Program-made: the position numbers and the translations under genes
Part shown: positions 8,785 through 18,877 of the stretch, in pieces
How positions within the stretch are numbered: position 1 is the stretch's first letter
Layout: each line of letters opens with the position of its first letter
Notes under the pieces: generated by a model
Seen by the model: the letters and a program-made list of their open reading frames with translations, nothing else
Told to the model about the DNA's origin: nothing
Database searches by the model: none
From: Desulfofarcimen acetoxidans DSM 771
GTDB taxonomy: Bacteria > Bacillota > Desulfotomaculia > Desulfotomaculales > Desulfofarciminaceae
Assembly: GCF_000024205.1 (NCBI RefSeq)
Contig: NC_013216.1
Location: forward strand, 124,001 to 188,000
Reading direction: 5' to 3'
Length of the DNA stretch: 64,000 bases

Positions 8785-9531
8785 TCACCATATTAATCCA
8801 GAGAAATAATCCTTTGTTTCCTGCCGATCAGGGGTGGAGAACATTACTTCAGTCGGCCCGCTTTCAACAACACAGCCGACTGACATAAGAATTGTATTCT
8901 GCGCTATTCTTCGAGCCTGAAAAAGATTGTGTGTGACAAGAATAACAGTTAGCCGGTTGGACAGGCTTAATAATAATTCTTCTATTAATTTTGCAGAAAC
9001 CGGGTCTAAATTAGAACAGGGCTCATCCAGCAATAATACTTCAGGGTTAACCGCCAGTGTTCTGGCTATGGATAGTCTTTGTATCTGACCGCCTGAAAGT
9101 TCCCGGGCCGGTTTATGCAGTTTATCTTTAACTTCCTGCCATAGGCCGGCTTGTTTTAAACAATGCTCAGCTGTATAATTTAACTGCTTATTATTTGCCC
9201 CTCCCAGGTATCTTATCCCGAAAATCACGTTCTCTTTGATGCTTAAAGGCAAAGCAACCGGCGTTTGAAAGACTATGCCTATTTTGCGGCGTATTTCTGC
9301 CGCATCTCTTTCCTGATATATATTTTTACCGTACAGTAAAATTTCACCGCTGCAGCTAAAACCCCTGTCCAGCTCGGCTGTCCTGTTTATGCTCCTTAAT
9401 AGGGTAGTTTTACCGCAGCCTGATGGTCCGACAATAGCGTAGATAACCTGTTCTTTAAATTCCAGGTTGATTTTCTTTAAAACCGGAGTGCCATTAAAAA
9501 AGACACATAAATTCTTAAGATGAACAGACAT
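8785..9531 (-). CDS. pstB: phosphate ABC transporter ATP-binding protein PstB
   Basis: This 248-aa ABC ATPase energises phosphate import. Walker A is GPSGCGKTTLLRSIN (residue 34 on), the Q-loop is GIVFQTPVALPLSI, the signature is LSGGQIQRLSIARTLA, Walker B is LLLDEPCSNLDP, and the H-loop is VTHNLFQA. It is the last gene of a pstS-pstC-pstA-pstB operon. No phoU follows; instead there is a terminator. The Q-loop region PVALPLSI and the length fit PstB, although the signature cysteine PCSNLD replaces the usual PCSALD. Confidence is high from the operon. Confidence 0.9.
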   Translation of the reverse strand: MSVHLKNLCVFFNGTPVLKKINLEFKEQVIYAIVGPSGCGKTTLLRSINRTAELDRGFSCSGEILLYGKNIYQERDAAEIRRKIGIVFQTPVALPLSIKENVIFGIRYLGGANNKQLNYTAEHCLKQAGLWQEVKDKLHKPARELSGGQIQRLSIARTLAVNPEVLLLDEPCSNLDPVSAKLIEELLLSLSNRLTVILVTHNLFQARRIAQNTILMSVGCVVESGPTEVMFSTPDRQETKDYFSGLIW

Positions 9532-9546
9532 AAATAAGCTCCTTAG

Positions 9547-10386
9547 TTAAACTCCTTTTCTTTTGCAGCCGCGCAGACATAAGGCCGTAATATTTATTGC
9601 CAGCAGCAAAAGCACCAGCAGCAGGGCGGTACCGTAGGCTTTATCCAGCGATATTTGCTGGCTGAACAAAGTATATAGATGATAAGGCAAAGCCATAACC
9701 GGTTCCAATAAGGAGCCGGGTGAACCGGCGGAAATAACGGCAGCCGTAACCATTATAGGTGCCGTGGCACCGGCTGCATAACCCATGGCCAGCAGCAGCC
9801 CGCTTAAGATTGACGGCATTGCCTGAGGAAAAATTATTCTGGCTAAAATGTAGCGGCGAGATACGCCAAGAGATATTCCTATCAGCCGGTAATTTTCATT
9901 AACAGCTGAAAGAGCATCTCTGGCAGTAATCAGAATAAGCGGGAATATCATGATGCCAAGGGTCAGTCCACCTGCCAGTAAAGATATTCCAAAGCCCAGG
10001 TAAACCACTAAGAGGGAATAGCCGAATAAGCCGATAATAATCGAAGGGATTCCTGCCATGCACTGCACAATTAAGTTTATTGTCTGTTTAAATTTTTGAT
10101 TATCTTTGCCCTCAACCAGATAGATAGCGGCAGTAATTCCGGGAATACCCGCAGCGGCAACTGCTATCAATACCAGATAAACAGTGCCGGTAATGGCCGG
10201 CCATACTCCTCCTTCCGAACCCAGGGGCAAACCTTTGGGCGTTAGGGTTAAGAACTCAATGGATAGGGAAGGCCAGCCGCGATAAAACAGGTAGCCCAAT
10301 ATGCTGAACAGTATAACCAGTATAAGCAGGCCTGCTCCCCAAAAAACTGCCAGCCACAGTCGGTCCAGCCATTTCCTGACCGTCAA
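9547..10386 (-). CDS. pstA: phosphate ABC transporter permease PstA
   Basis: 279-aa inner-membrane permease with six predicted hydrophobic segments and the EAA-like coupling loop DALSAVNENYRLIGISLGVSRRYILARIIFPQA (in pieces). It pairs with PstC to form the channel. The start is a TTG at 10386 that overlaps the pstC stop codon, with a GAGGTGAG site inside the pstC end, so translation is coupled. Confidence 0.9.
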   Translation of the reverse strand: MTVRKWLDRLWLAVFWGAGLLILVILFSILGYLFYRGWPSLSIEFLTLTPKGLPLGSEGGVWPAITGTVYLVLIAVAAAGIPGITAAIYLVEGKDNQKFKQTINLIVQCMAGIPSIIIGLFGYSLLVVYLGFGISLLAGGLTLGIMIFPLILITARDALSAVNENYRLIGISLGVSRRYILARIIFPQAMPSILSGLLLAMGYAAGATAPIMVTAAVISAGSPGSLLEPVMALPYHLYTLFSQQISLDKAYGTALLLVLLLLAINITALCLRGCKRKGV

Positions 10387-11282
10387 CTTTTTCTCACCTC
10401 ATTTCCAACCGGACGCCTGAGAAAAGTCAGGAACAGGTTAATGCCAATAATAAAGCTTAAGAGTATTAGACCCGCGGCAAACAGTGCCTGGTATTGCGGG
10501 CTGCCAACCTCAGACGTGCCGATTTCCAGTGCAATTAAAGCGGAAAGTGGTTCTCCCCTGCTGAACCAGGATGTGGGCATCAGCAAGCTGTTGCCGGCCA
10601 GCATTAAAACCGCCATAGTTTCCCCGGCTGCCCGTCCAAATCCTAAGATTAATGCTCCCAGTAAACCTTTCTTAGCCAGTGGCAGCAATACTCTAAAGGT
10701 TAAGTATTGCTTTGAAACGCCTAAGGCCAGTGCCGCTTGCCTGTATTCTGAGGGAACCGAGCGCAGGGCTGATTCTGAGGCAACTACAATATAGGGTAAA
10801 ACCATCACTGTTAATACTAGCGAGGCGCAAAATAAAGATTCACCGCTGGCCATATGAAAAGAAAATTCGAAAAACTTTACCAATACAGTTGCTCCCAGAA
10901 AACCATATACTACAGAGGGTATTCCCGTTAAAATATTTAATACAGGTCTAATTATTCCAGCCAACCAGTCCGGAGCAAATTCCGATAAAAAAACCGCTCC
11001 GCCAAAACCAAGGGGTGAAGCCAGGAAAATTGCACCCAGAGATGTCCACAAGGTGCTGCAGATCATAGTTCCAATCCCCAATTGAGGTGGCTTGAGCACA
11101 GGGTTCCATTCTGTACCGGTGATAATTTTTACCGGTCCTGCCGTCAACCAAACCGGACCGCTTTCCCGGATCATAAAAGCAATAACGGCCAGCAGCAAAA
11201 GTGTGGCACATATAGATATTGCCAGACAAAATATATCCATAAGTCGATCTAATAACTTGCTTCGATTTTTAAAAATATTCAT
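10383..11282 (-). CDS. pstC: phosphate ABC transporter permease PstC
   Basis: 299-aa permease with an N-terminal hydrophobic segment after MNIFKNRSKLLDRLMD and several more membrane spans. The coupling loop reads ESALRSVPSEYRQAALALG, and GRAAGETMAVLMLAGN is the conserved PstC motif. It follows pstS by 174 bp and overlaps pstA by 4 nt. It forms the heterodimeric phosphate channel with PstA. Confidence 0.92.
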   Translation of the reverse strand: MNIFKNRSKLLDRLMDIFCLAISICATLLLLAVIAFMIRESGPVWLTAGPVKIITGTEWNPVLKPPQLGIGTMICSTLWTSLGAIFLASPLGFGGAVFLSEFAPDWLAGIIRPVLNILTGIPSVVYGFLGATVLVKFFEFSFHMASGESLFCASLVLTVMVLPYIVVASESALRSVPSEYRQAALALGVSKQYLTFRVLLPLAKKGLLGALILGFGRAAGETMAVLMLAGNSLLMPTSWFSRGEPLSALIALEIGTSEVGSPQYQALFAAGLILLSFIIGINLFLTFLRRPVGNEVRKS

Positions 11283-11456
11283 GCATTCATCTCTCGCCTT
11301 AATAATTTGTGGGTAGTTGATAACTCAACTACCCACTCGGGATATTAAATATTTCTCCAGAGACTGTATATTATTTTCAAAAGATGTAGATTGAAATAAT
11401 TTCATTTTCCTAATCTAATAAAAATATTTATAAAATTGCATTGATTTAAAATACTT

Positions 11457-12380
11457 TTATTGCCTGGAAGCCGGCGGTATAAATCCCATATCCTCAACTA
11501 TTTTAAGACCATCAGCGGATAAAAGATAATCAATAAAAAGCTGCTGCCGGGCATCCGGTTTGTCCTTTGTTAACAATAACAGAGGACGCGCAATTTTGTA
11601 CTTGCCCAGGGCTATATTTTCTACTGTAGGTTCAATTCCATCAACCTTGAGCACAGCAAGCTTATTTTGATTTTGCGTTACCAGACCGACGGAAACATAA
11701 CCGATGGCATTTGCATTTTCCATCACTTTGCCGGCTAAAGCACCCATGGAAGGCAGTTGAAGCGCTTCCTTAGCTACAGGTGTCCCCTTCATAACTAATT
11801 CATCGAATACTTGACTGGCCCCGCCGCCAAGGTCTCTCACTGCTATAACAATGGGTGTGTCAGAAAGGCCGGGGTCTAACTGCTTCCAGGTTTTTATTTC
11901 ACCGGAGAAGATGCGCTTAATTTCGTCGGCTGTTAAATTAGGTTTCACTTTTAGCACAGGGTTCTGGGGATTGACAGCAATAGTCAAAGCATCCGAGCCC
12001 ATCTTAAAAATGTTGCCCTTTGCCATTTTTTCTTTCTCGGAGTTCGTAATTTCCCGTGAGGCTAAGCCGATATCAACTGTACCGTTAATAGTGGATTTAA
12101 CTCCAAAGCCGGAACCGCCGCTGGAAACAAATATAGTAATTGCTTCTTCAGGCAATTTGGGATCTATTTTATTCCATGTTTTATATTTTTCTGTAAAATT
12201 ATCTGCGCATTTAGCTATAACCGGTGACAGGGTGCTGGAGCCGCCAATTTTAATGGAATATGCCTGACCCTCAGTGTCCTTAATCTGTTCTGTCTGTGCC
12301 TGCTGGTTCTGACTGCAGCCTGCCAGTAAAAATAAACCGAGCAGCAATGAAATAATACTTAGAAAACTTCTCTTTTTCAT
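11457..12380 (-). CDS. pstS: phosphate-binding lipoprotein PstS
   Basis: 307-aa extracytoplasmic receptor. It has a lipoprotein signal (MKKRSFLSII, then LLGLFLLAGC with the lipid-modified Cys22). Phosphate-binding loops are visible as GGSSTLSPVI, SSGGSGFGVKSTINGT with VDIGLASREI, and AVRDLGGGASQVFDE. It is the first gene of the pst operon. The 314-bp region upstream, shared divergently with jetC, should carry the promoter. I could not identify a convincing Pho box. Confidence 0.93.
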   Translation of the reverse strand: MKKRSFLSIISLLLGLFLLAGCSQNQQAQTEQIKDTEGQAYSIKIGGSSTLSPVIAKCADNFTEKYKTWNKIDPKLPEEAITIFVSSGGSGFGVKSTINGTVDIGLASREITNSEKEKMAKGNIFKMGSDALTIAVNPQNPVLKVKPNLTADEIKRIFSGEIKTWKQLDPGLSDTPIVIAVRDLGGGASQVFDELVMKGTPVAKEALQLPSMGALAGKVMENANAIGYVSVGLVTQNQNKLAVLKVDGIEPTVENIALGKYKIARPLLLLTKDKPDARQQLFIDYLLSADGLKIVEDMGFIPPASRQ

Positions 12381-12694
12381 CCATAAGCCTCCCTCAATGT
12401 ATATTTCCTCTTAACGAGTTAATCAATTATCATATTAACATAACCTTTATTAATAAGTAAATTGAAATATAGTTATAGTTCTCAAAACAAATATATTCTG
12501 CCGGTTAAACCTGATATAATAGCATGAAAGGACAAAATTTCGAGGATATTTAACGATATCGCTTAATCCTTAAAAGTTGGTTAAGAATAATTTCTTGTAG
12601 AAGCTAAATATAAATTCTGGCAAATATGATTTTGGGTGGTATTTTTGTGAGTTATAATAAACAAGATTCAATAAAACAATGAGGTGGGAGAACT
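12381..12694. promoter_or_regulatory. divergent pstS / jetC control region
   Basis: 314 bp without a gene, AT-rich. TATAAT sequences occur on the plus strand at 12515-12520 and 12653-12658 and could be -10 boxes for jetC; neither has a good -35 box at 17 bp. A GAGGTGGG ribosome binding site at 12681 serves jetC. Nothing else recognisable. Confidence 0.4.
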
Positions 12695-15600
12695 TTGCTT
12701 TACCCTGTTGAAATGTCCTTCGAAAATGCGAGGGACTTTACCAAAACAAAGATCTATTTCAGCCGGGCCGCCAGAGCCGAAGATGAGATAGAGCGTTTTT
12801 ACCGTGACAATGTTCTGGTAGGCGGTTTAAACGGTACGGGAAAGTCCACCCTGGCTACGGTTTTCATGTGCCTGTTGAACGCCCAGCGGGATGATGCCGC
12901 ACCGCAGGATTTGATTTCTACCAACCGGCTTTTTACCCCTGAAGAGCCCTGGGAGTTTGCCGGGAAAATATTATTTTACAATGACGGTTCGCTGGAGGAT
13001 TATTCGCGTTACATTGAGATAGAAGGCCGTTTCCAGGGCTATACCGATCGGAACCGGGAAGTAAACCGGGTAGCCAAAAAGCTTTTCGTAATTCGTGAAA
13101 GCGATGATCTGTCCGTGTGGAAATCCTACCGTTTCAGCAATGAGGGTTTGCACAAGCACATGCCTTTAGGACAGTTTGACGAAATGCTGGTTAAAATGGG
13201 CATTTCCCCTAAGCGCTATTTGCTTTATTGGAAGCAAGGTGAGACCTATAAGTTTACTAAGATTAAGGATACCGAGCGCTTTCAGTATTTTGCCGATATG
13301 ATGGACTTGACCAAGGATATACTGGCATTGGATAAGAATTTACTGGAGCAGGCCAACCGGGAGGCTGAGCTGGAGAAACTCACCTTGCGCCTGCAGAACC
13401 AGCAGGCTGATTTAAGAAAGCTGGAAATTGACAAGGAGCGTAAAGAAGAGAGGGACAACCTGCTTTATTTGGAAGTTTCGGCTTACCTGGGGCGTGTTAA
13501 TGCCCTGCAGTGTTTCAATGAGGAAGCTCGCATTAAGCTGGATGAAACCTGCCGAAAGCTGCAGGTTGAACTGCAGCAGTCTAAAGAGGCAGCACAGGAT
13601 TTGGAGCAGAGGTCCGGGGTTTTAGCAGGTCAGGATAAAACTTTTCAGGAAAAATACCGGCAGCTGACCGGGAGGCGCAGGCAGCTGGAAGAGGAATTGG
13701 AACAGGTGCGCCTTCGCCGGAAAACAGCGGATGATTTTTTGCGTGATAACGAAAAGCGCTATTTTGAAATCCGTGATCTTCTGGATAAACTGAAAAACGA
13801 GGACACTTCGGTAGAGGAAATACAGAGAAGTTTGGAGCGGTTAAACGGGGAAATTGCTCTGCTGAAAGTATCTCTCAGGCAAAGCCGGGAGCAGATTGAA
13901 AAACTGGGGCATGAAAGCGTTGCGCTGCAGGCGGATATCGAAATGAAAGATAAAGAACTGGAAGAATTAAAGCAACTGCTGGTGGCGGCGGAACTGGTTT
14001 TAAGGGAAAAGGCTTCTCCTGAACGATTGGAGGAAGAGATAGAAAGGTCTGCCGATGAGATTAAGTCGTCTGAAGCCGCTGCCGAAGCTGAAACAGTCAG
14101 AAAAGAAAGGCTGCTGAATAAACTGGCCGCTTATCTCTTTTTGCTGTCAAAGCACCGGGACATGTTGCAGGAAGACCTGCAGGAAATGGATGTCAAGCTG
14201 TCAGATATAAATCGGCTTTTGGAGGAGCAAAAAATCGAAGCAGAACGTCTCCAAGCGGAAAAGCAGGTAATTAAGTTAAGAATGGAGCAGGAGCCTTTAG
14301 CAGAAATTGAAAAGAAGTTTGCTGATCTGGAAGAGGAAAGACAAGAACTGAGCCGGAGCCAGCGTAAGGCCGAGCAGGAAGCAGAAAAGCACAGGGATTT
14401 GTTGGGTCGTGTTTACCGGCTGCTGGAGACTGCTTTACCGGCGGAGGAAGAGAGTTATGAGAGATTAAAGACGGAAGCAGGCAGGGTATCCGGGCAATTG
14501 GAAGCTTATCGCACTGCCCTCTCAGAAAAAAGTGAAGCACGGACGGAAGTTGAGAAAATCTTAAAAAAATATCCTTTGAGTTTGGCGCAGTATCATTCCC
14601 AGTTGTCGGTCATGTCTCAAAATTTAAAGGAGCTGGTGGCTGAGCGAACTGTTCTTGTTGAGGAAGGCCGCCGTTTAGACCTTCTGTCGGAGAATTACAG
14701 CAGGGGTGTCTATAACCAGGCACAGGAGAAAGCTGTGTCCCGACAGTCGGCTGGCTCCTTTCGTTTTGACGAAATATTTGAACTTGCCGGAGCGGAAAAT
14801 CAGCAGGAGAGGGAAAAACGTCTTTCGTTAATAAAATATGCGCTGTTTACGGAAGCAGTAAGCGATGAACTGCAGCCCTCAGGAGAATATTACCATGTGG
14901 GACTGTTTGATTATGCCCCGTCATCTTTAGAGGAACCGCTGCCCTTTGGCCTAAAAATCAAAGATGAGATTTTGCAGCCGGAAAACAGGGGAATTTTATT
15001 GAGCAAGGTGCCGGAAATATCCGGTGATGCTGCCGCCAGAGCTGTCAGCTGGTTAAAAGAGGCCGCACAATTACTGACACCCGAGGGTTATTTAAAGGAT
15101 CGGCTGGGTTGTCGTGGCTACGATCCTGAGGAGGCAATTTATTTTTTAAGCCTTACCGCCAGGGAAAATCACCGTTACCGCATGGCTGCTTTACGTGAAG
15201 CAAATGCCGCTGAGATAATCCGTATAGAGTCGGGCATCTCTGATTTGGAGAAGGAACAGGAGCAAACAAGGGAAAGGCTGCAAGCTCTGGCAGGTATGCT
15301 GTCGGAGCGAGAGCGGCTGGCACGGGAAAGCAGCGTTTTGTCGGAAAACTTATCGGTTTTACAGCAAAAGGAGGAATCACTGCAAGAAGCCTTAGAGCGG
15401 GCCTCCTACCGGCTCCAGGTGCTGAAAAGGGTGCAGGCCGTTTTACATAGCCTGAAAGCTTCTTTGATTGTCGAGGATTCTTTGGCAGTCGAGCAAATTT
15501 CCCAAACTGAAATTCCTTCCTATTTAGAACGCCTGGTAAGTGAACATGCCTCAATAGTCAGCAGAGCCGAACGCCTTACAATTTTACTGGAGGAGCTGAA

Positions 15601-17458
15601 AAGCCTTCGGTCTGAGTTGGGCCGTCTTGCAGAACGGTTGCAGGAGTGGATGGAGAAGCGCAACCGGTATTATGATCTGGAAGAACAGTTGAGAGTCAAA
15701 GAAGAGGACTATAAAGAAGTAGATAAGCTTTCGGCTGAGCAAAACAGGCTGCTGGGGGTGCTTAAAGCTGAACAGGAGCAGCACAGGAAAAATATTGGGC
15801 AGATAAAACACCGTTTGGAAGAATTTCGCAGGTACTTCAGGGAAATGGAGCCCATGGAAACCACCGCCCAAATATCGCTTTTTACCTTGTTGGAGGAAAC
15901 TGCCAGGCTGTATGAGGATTACCGGCAGGTGATTGATGCGATTGAGGTGTCGGTTAAGGACTGGCAGCGCCGCCGGACAGAAGCCTCAGATAGAATAGAC
16001 AGGCTGAAAGCGGAACTGGCGGCAGTCTGGCAGGCTCAAGCAGATTTGATTAAAAGTCAGGATAAAAAGACCCTGGAGAATACTCTGTCTGTACTTAAGG
16101 TCGATTTGGATAAACTTCGTGTTTCTCAGCAGTACTTGGAAAGACATGCTATTGAGGCCAAAGAAAATGAATTGAGGCAGGCAGAGGAGCAGGCGGGTAG
16201 CTTCAGAAAAATAGTGGACAGGCACAGCACAGTTGACTGGTCCTTTCATGCTCTTTATCAGGAGCAGGAAGAGGAGGCCAGAAACCTGACCAGGCATTAT
16301 GCTGATTTGATGGAAGCAGATCGCGAATTGGCTCTGCAATTGGAGCAAAATGACCTGGAGTGGCAGAAAGTAAGATCTGCTTTAAGGAAACTGGAAGAGG
16401 AACTTAAAGAAAAAATTAACGGACAGATACAAAATCAGGCAGGTCTGGCCGAAGCGGAAGAGAAGCTTTCCGGTTATCATAAAGACCTGGTTATACTCCC
16501 CGTTGAAGAAGAGGCTGAGGCCAGGTATAAGGAGCTATTGCTTTTGGATGCCGGTGCAACCGCGCTCAGCCTGGGTGAAATGCTGCCCTCATTAAGAGTG
16601 TTATACAGGGCTAAGTTTTTTGATTCAGTGGAAGAGGGCTGGATGCCTGTCTTCGAGGATTACCTGGCCGCTGTGCAAGTTGAAAAAATAGCCATAGAGA
16701 TGGAAAGTGAGTACAGAGCGGGCCTTCAGCTGGCCCGTGACACAATGAAGAGGATAATCAACACTCTGAAAAAGCAGGTGCAGGAAAATGCTTCTCAGCA
16801 GTATCATTTGGCCCAGAAACAATATGAAACCCTGATCAAAGAGAAACGACAGGCAGAGCAGGCCGCAGCATCGTTAAGGCAGGCAGTGGCGGAACAACAT
16901 AAAATGGCGGAGGGTCTCATAGACAGTTCGGTTCGCTCGGTTTTTCGCAACTTCCAACAAGTGCTTGACCGCCTGGGTTACCAGGCTCAGCTAAACTATG
17001 TGAACAAGGAACAGGGTGAGGGCTGCCGTCGCCTGGTATTGAAATTCCGCAAGAAAAATGAAAAAGCTTTTCGCACGGTTAATGAGCATGGTGGCCTTTC
17101 CGGCGGAGAGCACGCGGCAGTTTCGCTGATGCTGATGTATGCGATTATGGTGGTAAAAGAGAACAATATGGGGATTAAAAGCGGCGGTTACCTGCTGCTT
17201 GATGAGTGGGACGCCAACCTGGATACGATCAACTCCCGGCAGGTTTTTGAGATTTTAAAAAAACTGGGTAAGAAGATTATCAGTATTACCCCACGCAGCC
17301 ACTCTCAGACCTATCTGGAGGAGTTTGGCCTGGTGGTGCGGGTGCTGCAGTCTAAAGGACACTCGATTGTATCTATTTTGGACAAGCAGGCCGACCGGGT
17401 GAATATTGAAGAGATGTTTGAGCAAATGGAACAGGAGGGAGCGTCTTTTTCGAATTGA
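12695..17458 (+). CDS. jetC: JetC, Wadjet SMC-like ATPase
   Basis: A very long SMC/Rad50-type protein of 1587 aa from a TTG start 8 nt after GAGGTGGG. The N-terminal head holds Walker A GGLNGTGKSTL (residues 43-53). Two long coiled-coil arms (about 200-680 and 835-1440) flank a globular hinge-like segment (about 687-835). The C-terminal head holds the signature GGLSGGEHAAVSLML (about 1468) and Walker B LLLDEWDANLD (about 1500). It is the motor that extrudes DNA loops so that JetD can cut small circles. Normally it directly follows jetB; here pst and two other genes intervene. It overlaps the next gene by 4 nt. Other SMC-like nuclease systems are alternatives, but jetABD nearby make Wadjet most likely. 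Confidence 0.87.
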   Translation: MLYPVEMSFENARDFTKTKIYFSRAARAEDEIERFYRDNVLVGGLNGTGKSTLATVFMCLLNAQRDDAAPQDLISTNRLFTPEEPWEFAGKILFYNDGSLEDYSRYIEIEGRFQGYTDRNREVNRVAKKLFVIRESDDLSVWKSYRFSNEGLHKHMPLGQFDEMLVKMGISPKRYLLYWKQGETYKFTKIKDTERFQYFADMMDLTKDILALDKNLLEQANREAELEKLTLRLQNQQADLRKLEIDKERKEERDNLLYLEVSAYLGRVNALQCFNEEARIKLDETCRKLQVELQQSKEAAQDLEQRSGVLAGQDKTFQEKYRQLTGRRRQLEEELEQVRLRRKTADDFLRDNEKRYFEIRDLLDKLKNEDTSVEEIQRSLERLNGEIALLKVSLRQSREQIEKLGHESVALQADIEMKDKELEELKQLLVAAELVLREKASPERLEEEIERSADEIKSSEAAAEAETVRKERLLNKLAAYLFLLSKHRDMLQEDLQEMDVKLSDINRLLEEQKIEAERLQAEKQVIKLRMEQEPLAEIEKKFADLEEERQELSRSQRKAEQEAEKHRDLLGRVYRLLETALPAEEESYERLKTEAGRVSGQLEAYRTALSEKSEARTEVEKILKKYPLSLAQYHSQLSVMSQNLKELVAERTVLVEEGRRLDLLSENYSRGVYNQAQEKAVSRQSAGSFRFDEIFELAGAENQQEREKRLSLIKYALFTEAVSDELQPSGEYYHVGLFDYAPSSLEEPLPFGLKIKDEILQPENRGILLSKVPEISGDAAARAVSWLKEAAQLLTPEGYLKDRLGCRGYDPEEAIYFLSLTARENHRYRMAALREANAAEIIRIESGISDLEKEQEQTRERLQALAGMLSERERLARESSVLSENLSVLQQKEESLQEALERASYRLQVLKRVQAVLHSLKASLIVEDSLAVEQISQTEIPSYLERLVSEHASIVSRAERLTILLEELKSLRSELGRLAERLQEWMEKRNRYYDLEEQLRVKEEDYKEVDKLSAEQNRLLGVLKAEQEQHRKNIGQIKHRLEEFRRYFREMEPMETTAQISLFTLLEETARLYEDYRQVIDAIEVSVKDWQRRRTEASDRIDRLKAELAAVWQAQADLIKSQDKKTLENTLSVLKVDLDKLRVSQQYLERHAIEAKENELRQAEEQAGSFRKIVDRHSTVDWSFHALYQEQEEEARNLTRHYADLMEADRELALQLEQNDLEWQKVRSALRKLEEELKEKINGQIQNQAGLAEAEEKLSGYHKDLVILPVEEEAEARYKELLLLDAGATALSLGEMLPSLRVLYRAKFFDSVEEGWMPVFEDYLAAVQVEKIAIEMESEYRAGLQLARDTMKRIINTLKKQVQENASQQYHLAQKQYETLIKEKRQAEQAAASLRQAVAEQHKMAEGLIDSSVRSVFRNFQQVLDRLGYQAQLNYVNKEQGEGCRRLVLKFRKKNEKAFRTVNEHGGLSGGEHAAVSLMLMYAIMVVKENNMGIKSGGYLLLDEWDANLDTINSRQVFEILKKLGKKIISITPRSHSQTYLEEFGLVVRVLQSKGHSIVSILDKQADRVNIEEMFEQMEQEGASFSN

Positions 17459-18699
17459 CAATTGATACTACTTTTAATAAATTCATTGGCACTTTAATTT
17501 TGTTTTTATCATTTGCGGTTATTTCTTTTAATACGGCTTACGCCTCCGGTAAATTCACTGTCGGTTCAAATTCTTATACTATAGACCAACAAGTAAACTA
17601 TATGGATGTAAGCCCTTATATTAAGGATAATAGAACATATCTGCCTGTAAGGTTCGCTGCAATTGCGGCAGGCGTATCCAATGATAACATTATGTGGAAT
17701 GATGAGGCGCAGACAGTCGTTATTGTCAAGGGAAACCAGGTTGTTCAATTCTCTGTTGGCAACAAGGTCATGTTGATAAACGGGGTAAAAAAACATATGG
17801 ATGTTTCTCCTGAAGTGATGGAAGGACGTGTAATGATTCCATTACGGTTTCTGGCCGAGGCGCTGGGCGCTGATGTAAATTGGGATGCGTCCACACAAAC
17901 CATTACTATAAGCGGAATGATGCAACACCTTCAACAGAGTACAAACTCAACCTACCTACCTGTCTCTATAGAAGTCCCTGCCATACAAAATGAACTACCA
18001 GCTAATACTGTAAGTAAAGATTTTGAATGGAAATACAATGATATAACGTATACATGGCACGTGGTTGTGCCAACTGAGCTGCTTGATTGGGATAGAAAAA
18101 TAAATAATATTGTAGATGGTTTTTATAGCAGCAATGCATACGAGCAGGCTGCGACGCTTAAATCTATGGAAAAAAATATTAAAGATTTAATTCTATCAAC
18201 TTCTTTAGAGTCAAACAATAATTTAACCCCCTGGGTAAATGAACCAAAAAATTATAAGTGGGCTGGATATCATGCAAATAGTTTATCCGCGATCGCTCAA
18301 TCGAATAGTTATGATTACTTTCATACCGCTGAATTTGTTCAAAGTTTTGTGGGTGCTATTCCTTATAATATAACCGATAAGCCCCAATTACCTGCTCAAA
18401 CAATTGTAGATAATGGCGATTGCAAAGATAAATCAATTCTACTTGCATCTATGTTAAAAAATATGGGTTATCAAGTTGCGTTATTAATTTTTTATCCAAC
18501 GTCTGAAGAAGCCGGAGGGCATATGGCTGTTGGAATAGTGTTTAATGATGATCAAATTCCCACAGATAGAGAACTTACCTATTATTTATATGATGGCATA
18601 AAATATTACTTTGCTGAAACTACGACACCTAATTGGCTTATTGGCCAAATAAGTGATGAGGCAAAGGAAAAACAAGCATATGTCTATCCCGTGAATTAA
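17455..18699 (+). CDS. exported protein: copper-amine-oxidase-N repeats + transglutaminase-like domain
   Basis: The 414-aa product starts with TTG 17455, overlapping the jetC stop. A signal peptide (hydrophobic IGTLILFLSFAVISF, cleavage after TAYAS) leads to a copper amine oxidase N-terminal-like domain (about 35-150), with two copies of a motif of the type MDVSPYIKDNRTYLPVRF and MEGRVMIPLRFLAEALGA. The C-terminal half has a transglutaminase/protease-like core with VDNGDCKDKSILLASML (Cys), EEAGGHMAVGI (His) and a later Asp. Such proteins are envelope proteins in Gram-positives. Its translational overlap with jetC is odd, as no role in DNA defence is obvious. Confidence 0.8.
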   Translation: MTIDTTFNKFIGTLILFLSFAVISFNTAYASGKFTVGSNSYTIDQQVNYMDVSPYIKDNRTYLPVRFAAIAAGVSNDNIMWNDEAQTVVIVKGNQVVQFSVGNKVMLINGVKKHMDVSPEVMEGRVMIPLRFLAEALGADVNWDASTQTITISGMMQHLQQSTNSTYLPVSIEVPAIQNELPANTVSKDFEWKYNDITYTWHVVVPTELLDWDRKINNIVDGFYSSNAYEQAATLKSMEKNIKDLILSTSLESNNNLTPWVNEPKNYKWAGYHANSLSAIAQSNSYDYFHTAEFVQSFVGAIPYNITDKPQLPAQTIVDNGDCKDKSILLASMLKNMGYQVALLIFYPTSEEAGGHMAVGIVFNDDQIPTDRELTYYLYDGIKYYFAETTTPNWLIGQISDEAKEKQAYVYPVN

Positions 18700-18816
18700 C
18701 TCTTTTGTAATTATTTAAGGATTTTTTAAAGCGATTTTGGCCGAATCATTATTTGGGACATGCCTTTTCCTGCAGATTTCTCCCTGCTGAGTTCATTTAA
18801 GTTACGAATTAATGAG

Positions 18817-18877
18817 ATTCCGGAGCAGTGTCAGGCTATAAGCGACGCTTAGAAGCCTTTAAAACCTGCTCCGGAAT
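18817..18877 (+). terminator. long hairpin downstream of the exported protein gene
   Basis: ATTCCGGAGCAG (18817-18828) pairs perfectly with CTGCTCCGGAAT (18866-18877), a 12-bp stem with a 37-nt loop, followed by TAATTTTTAT. It is probably a terminator; a small structured RNA is possible. Confidence 0.55.
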
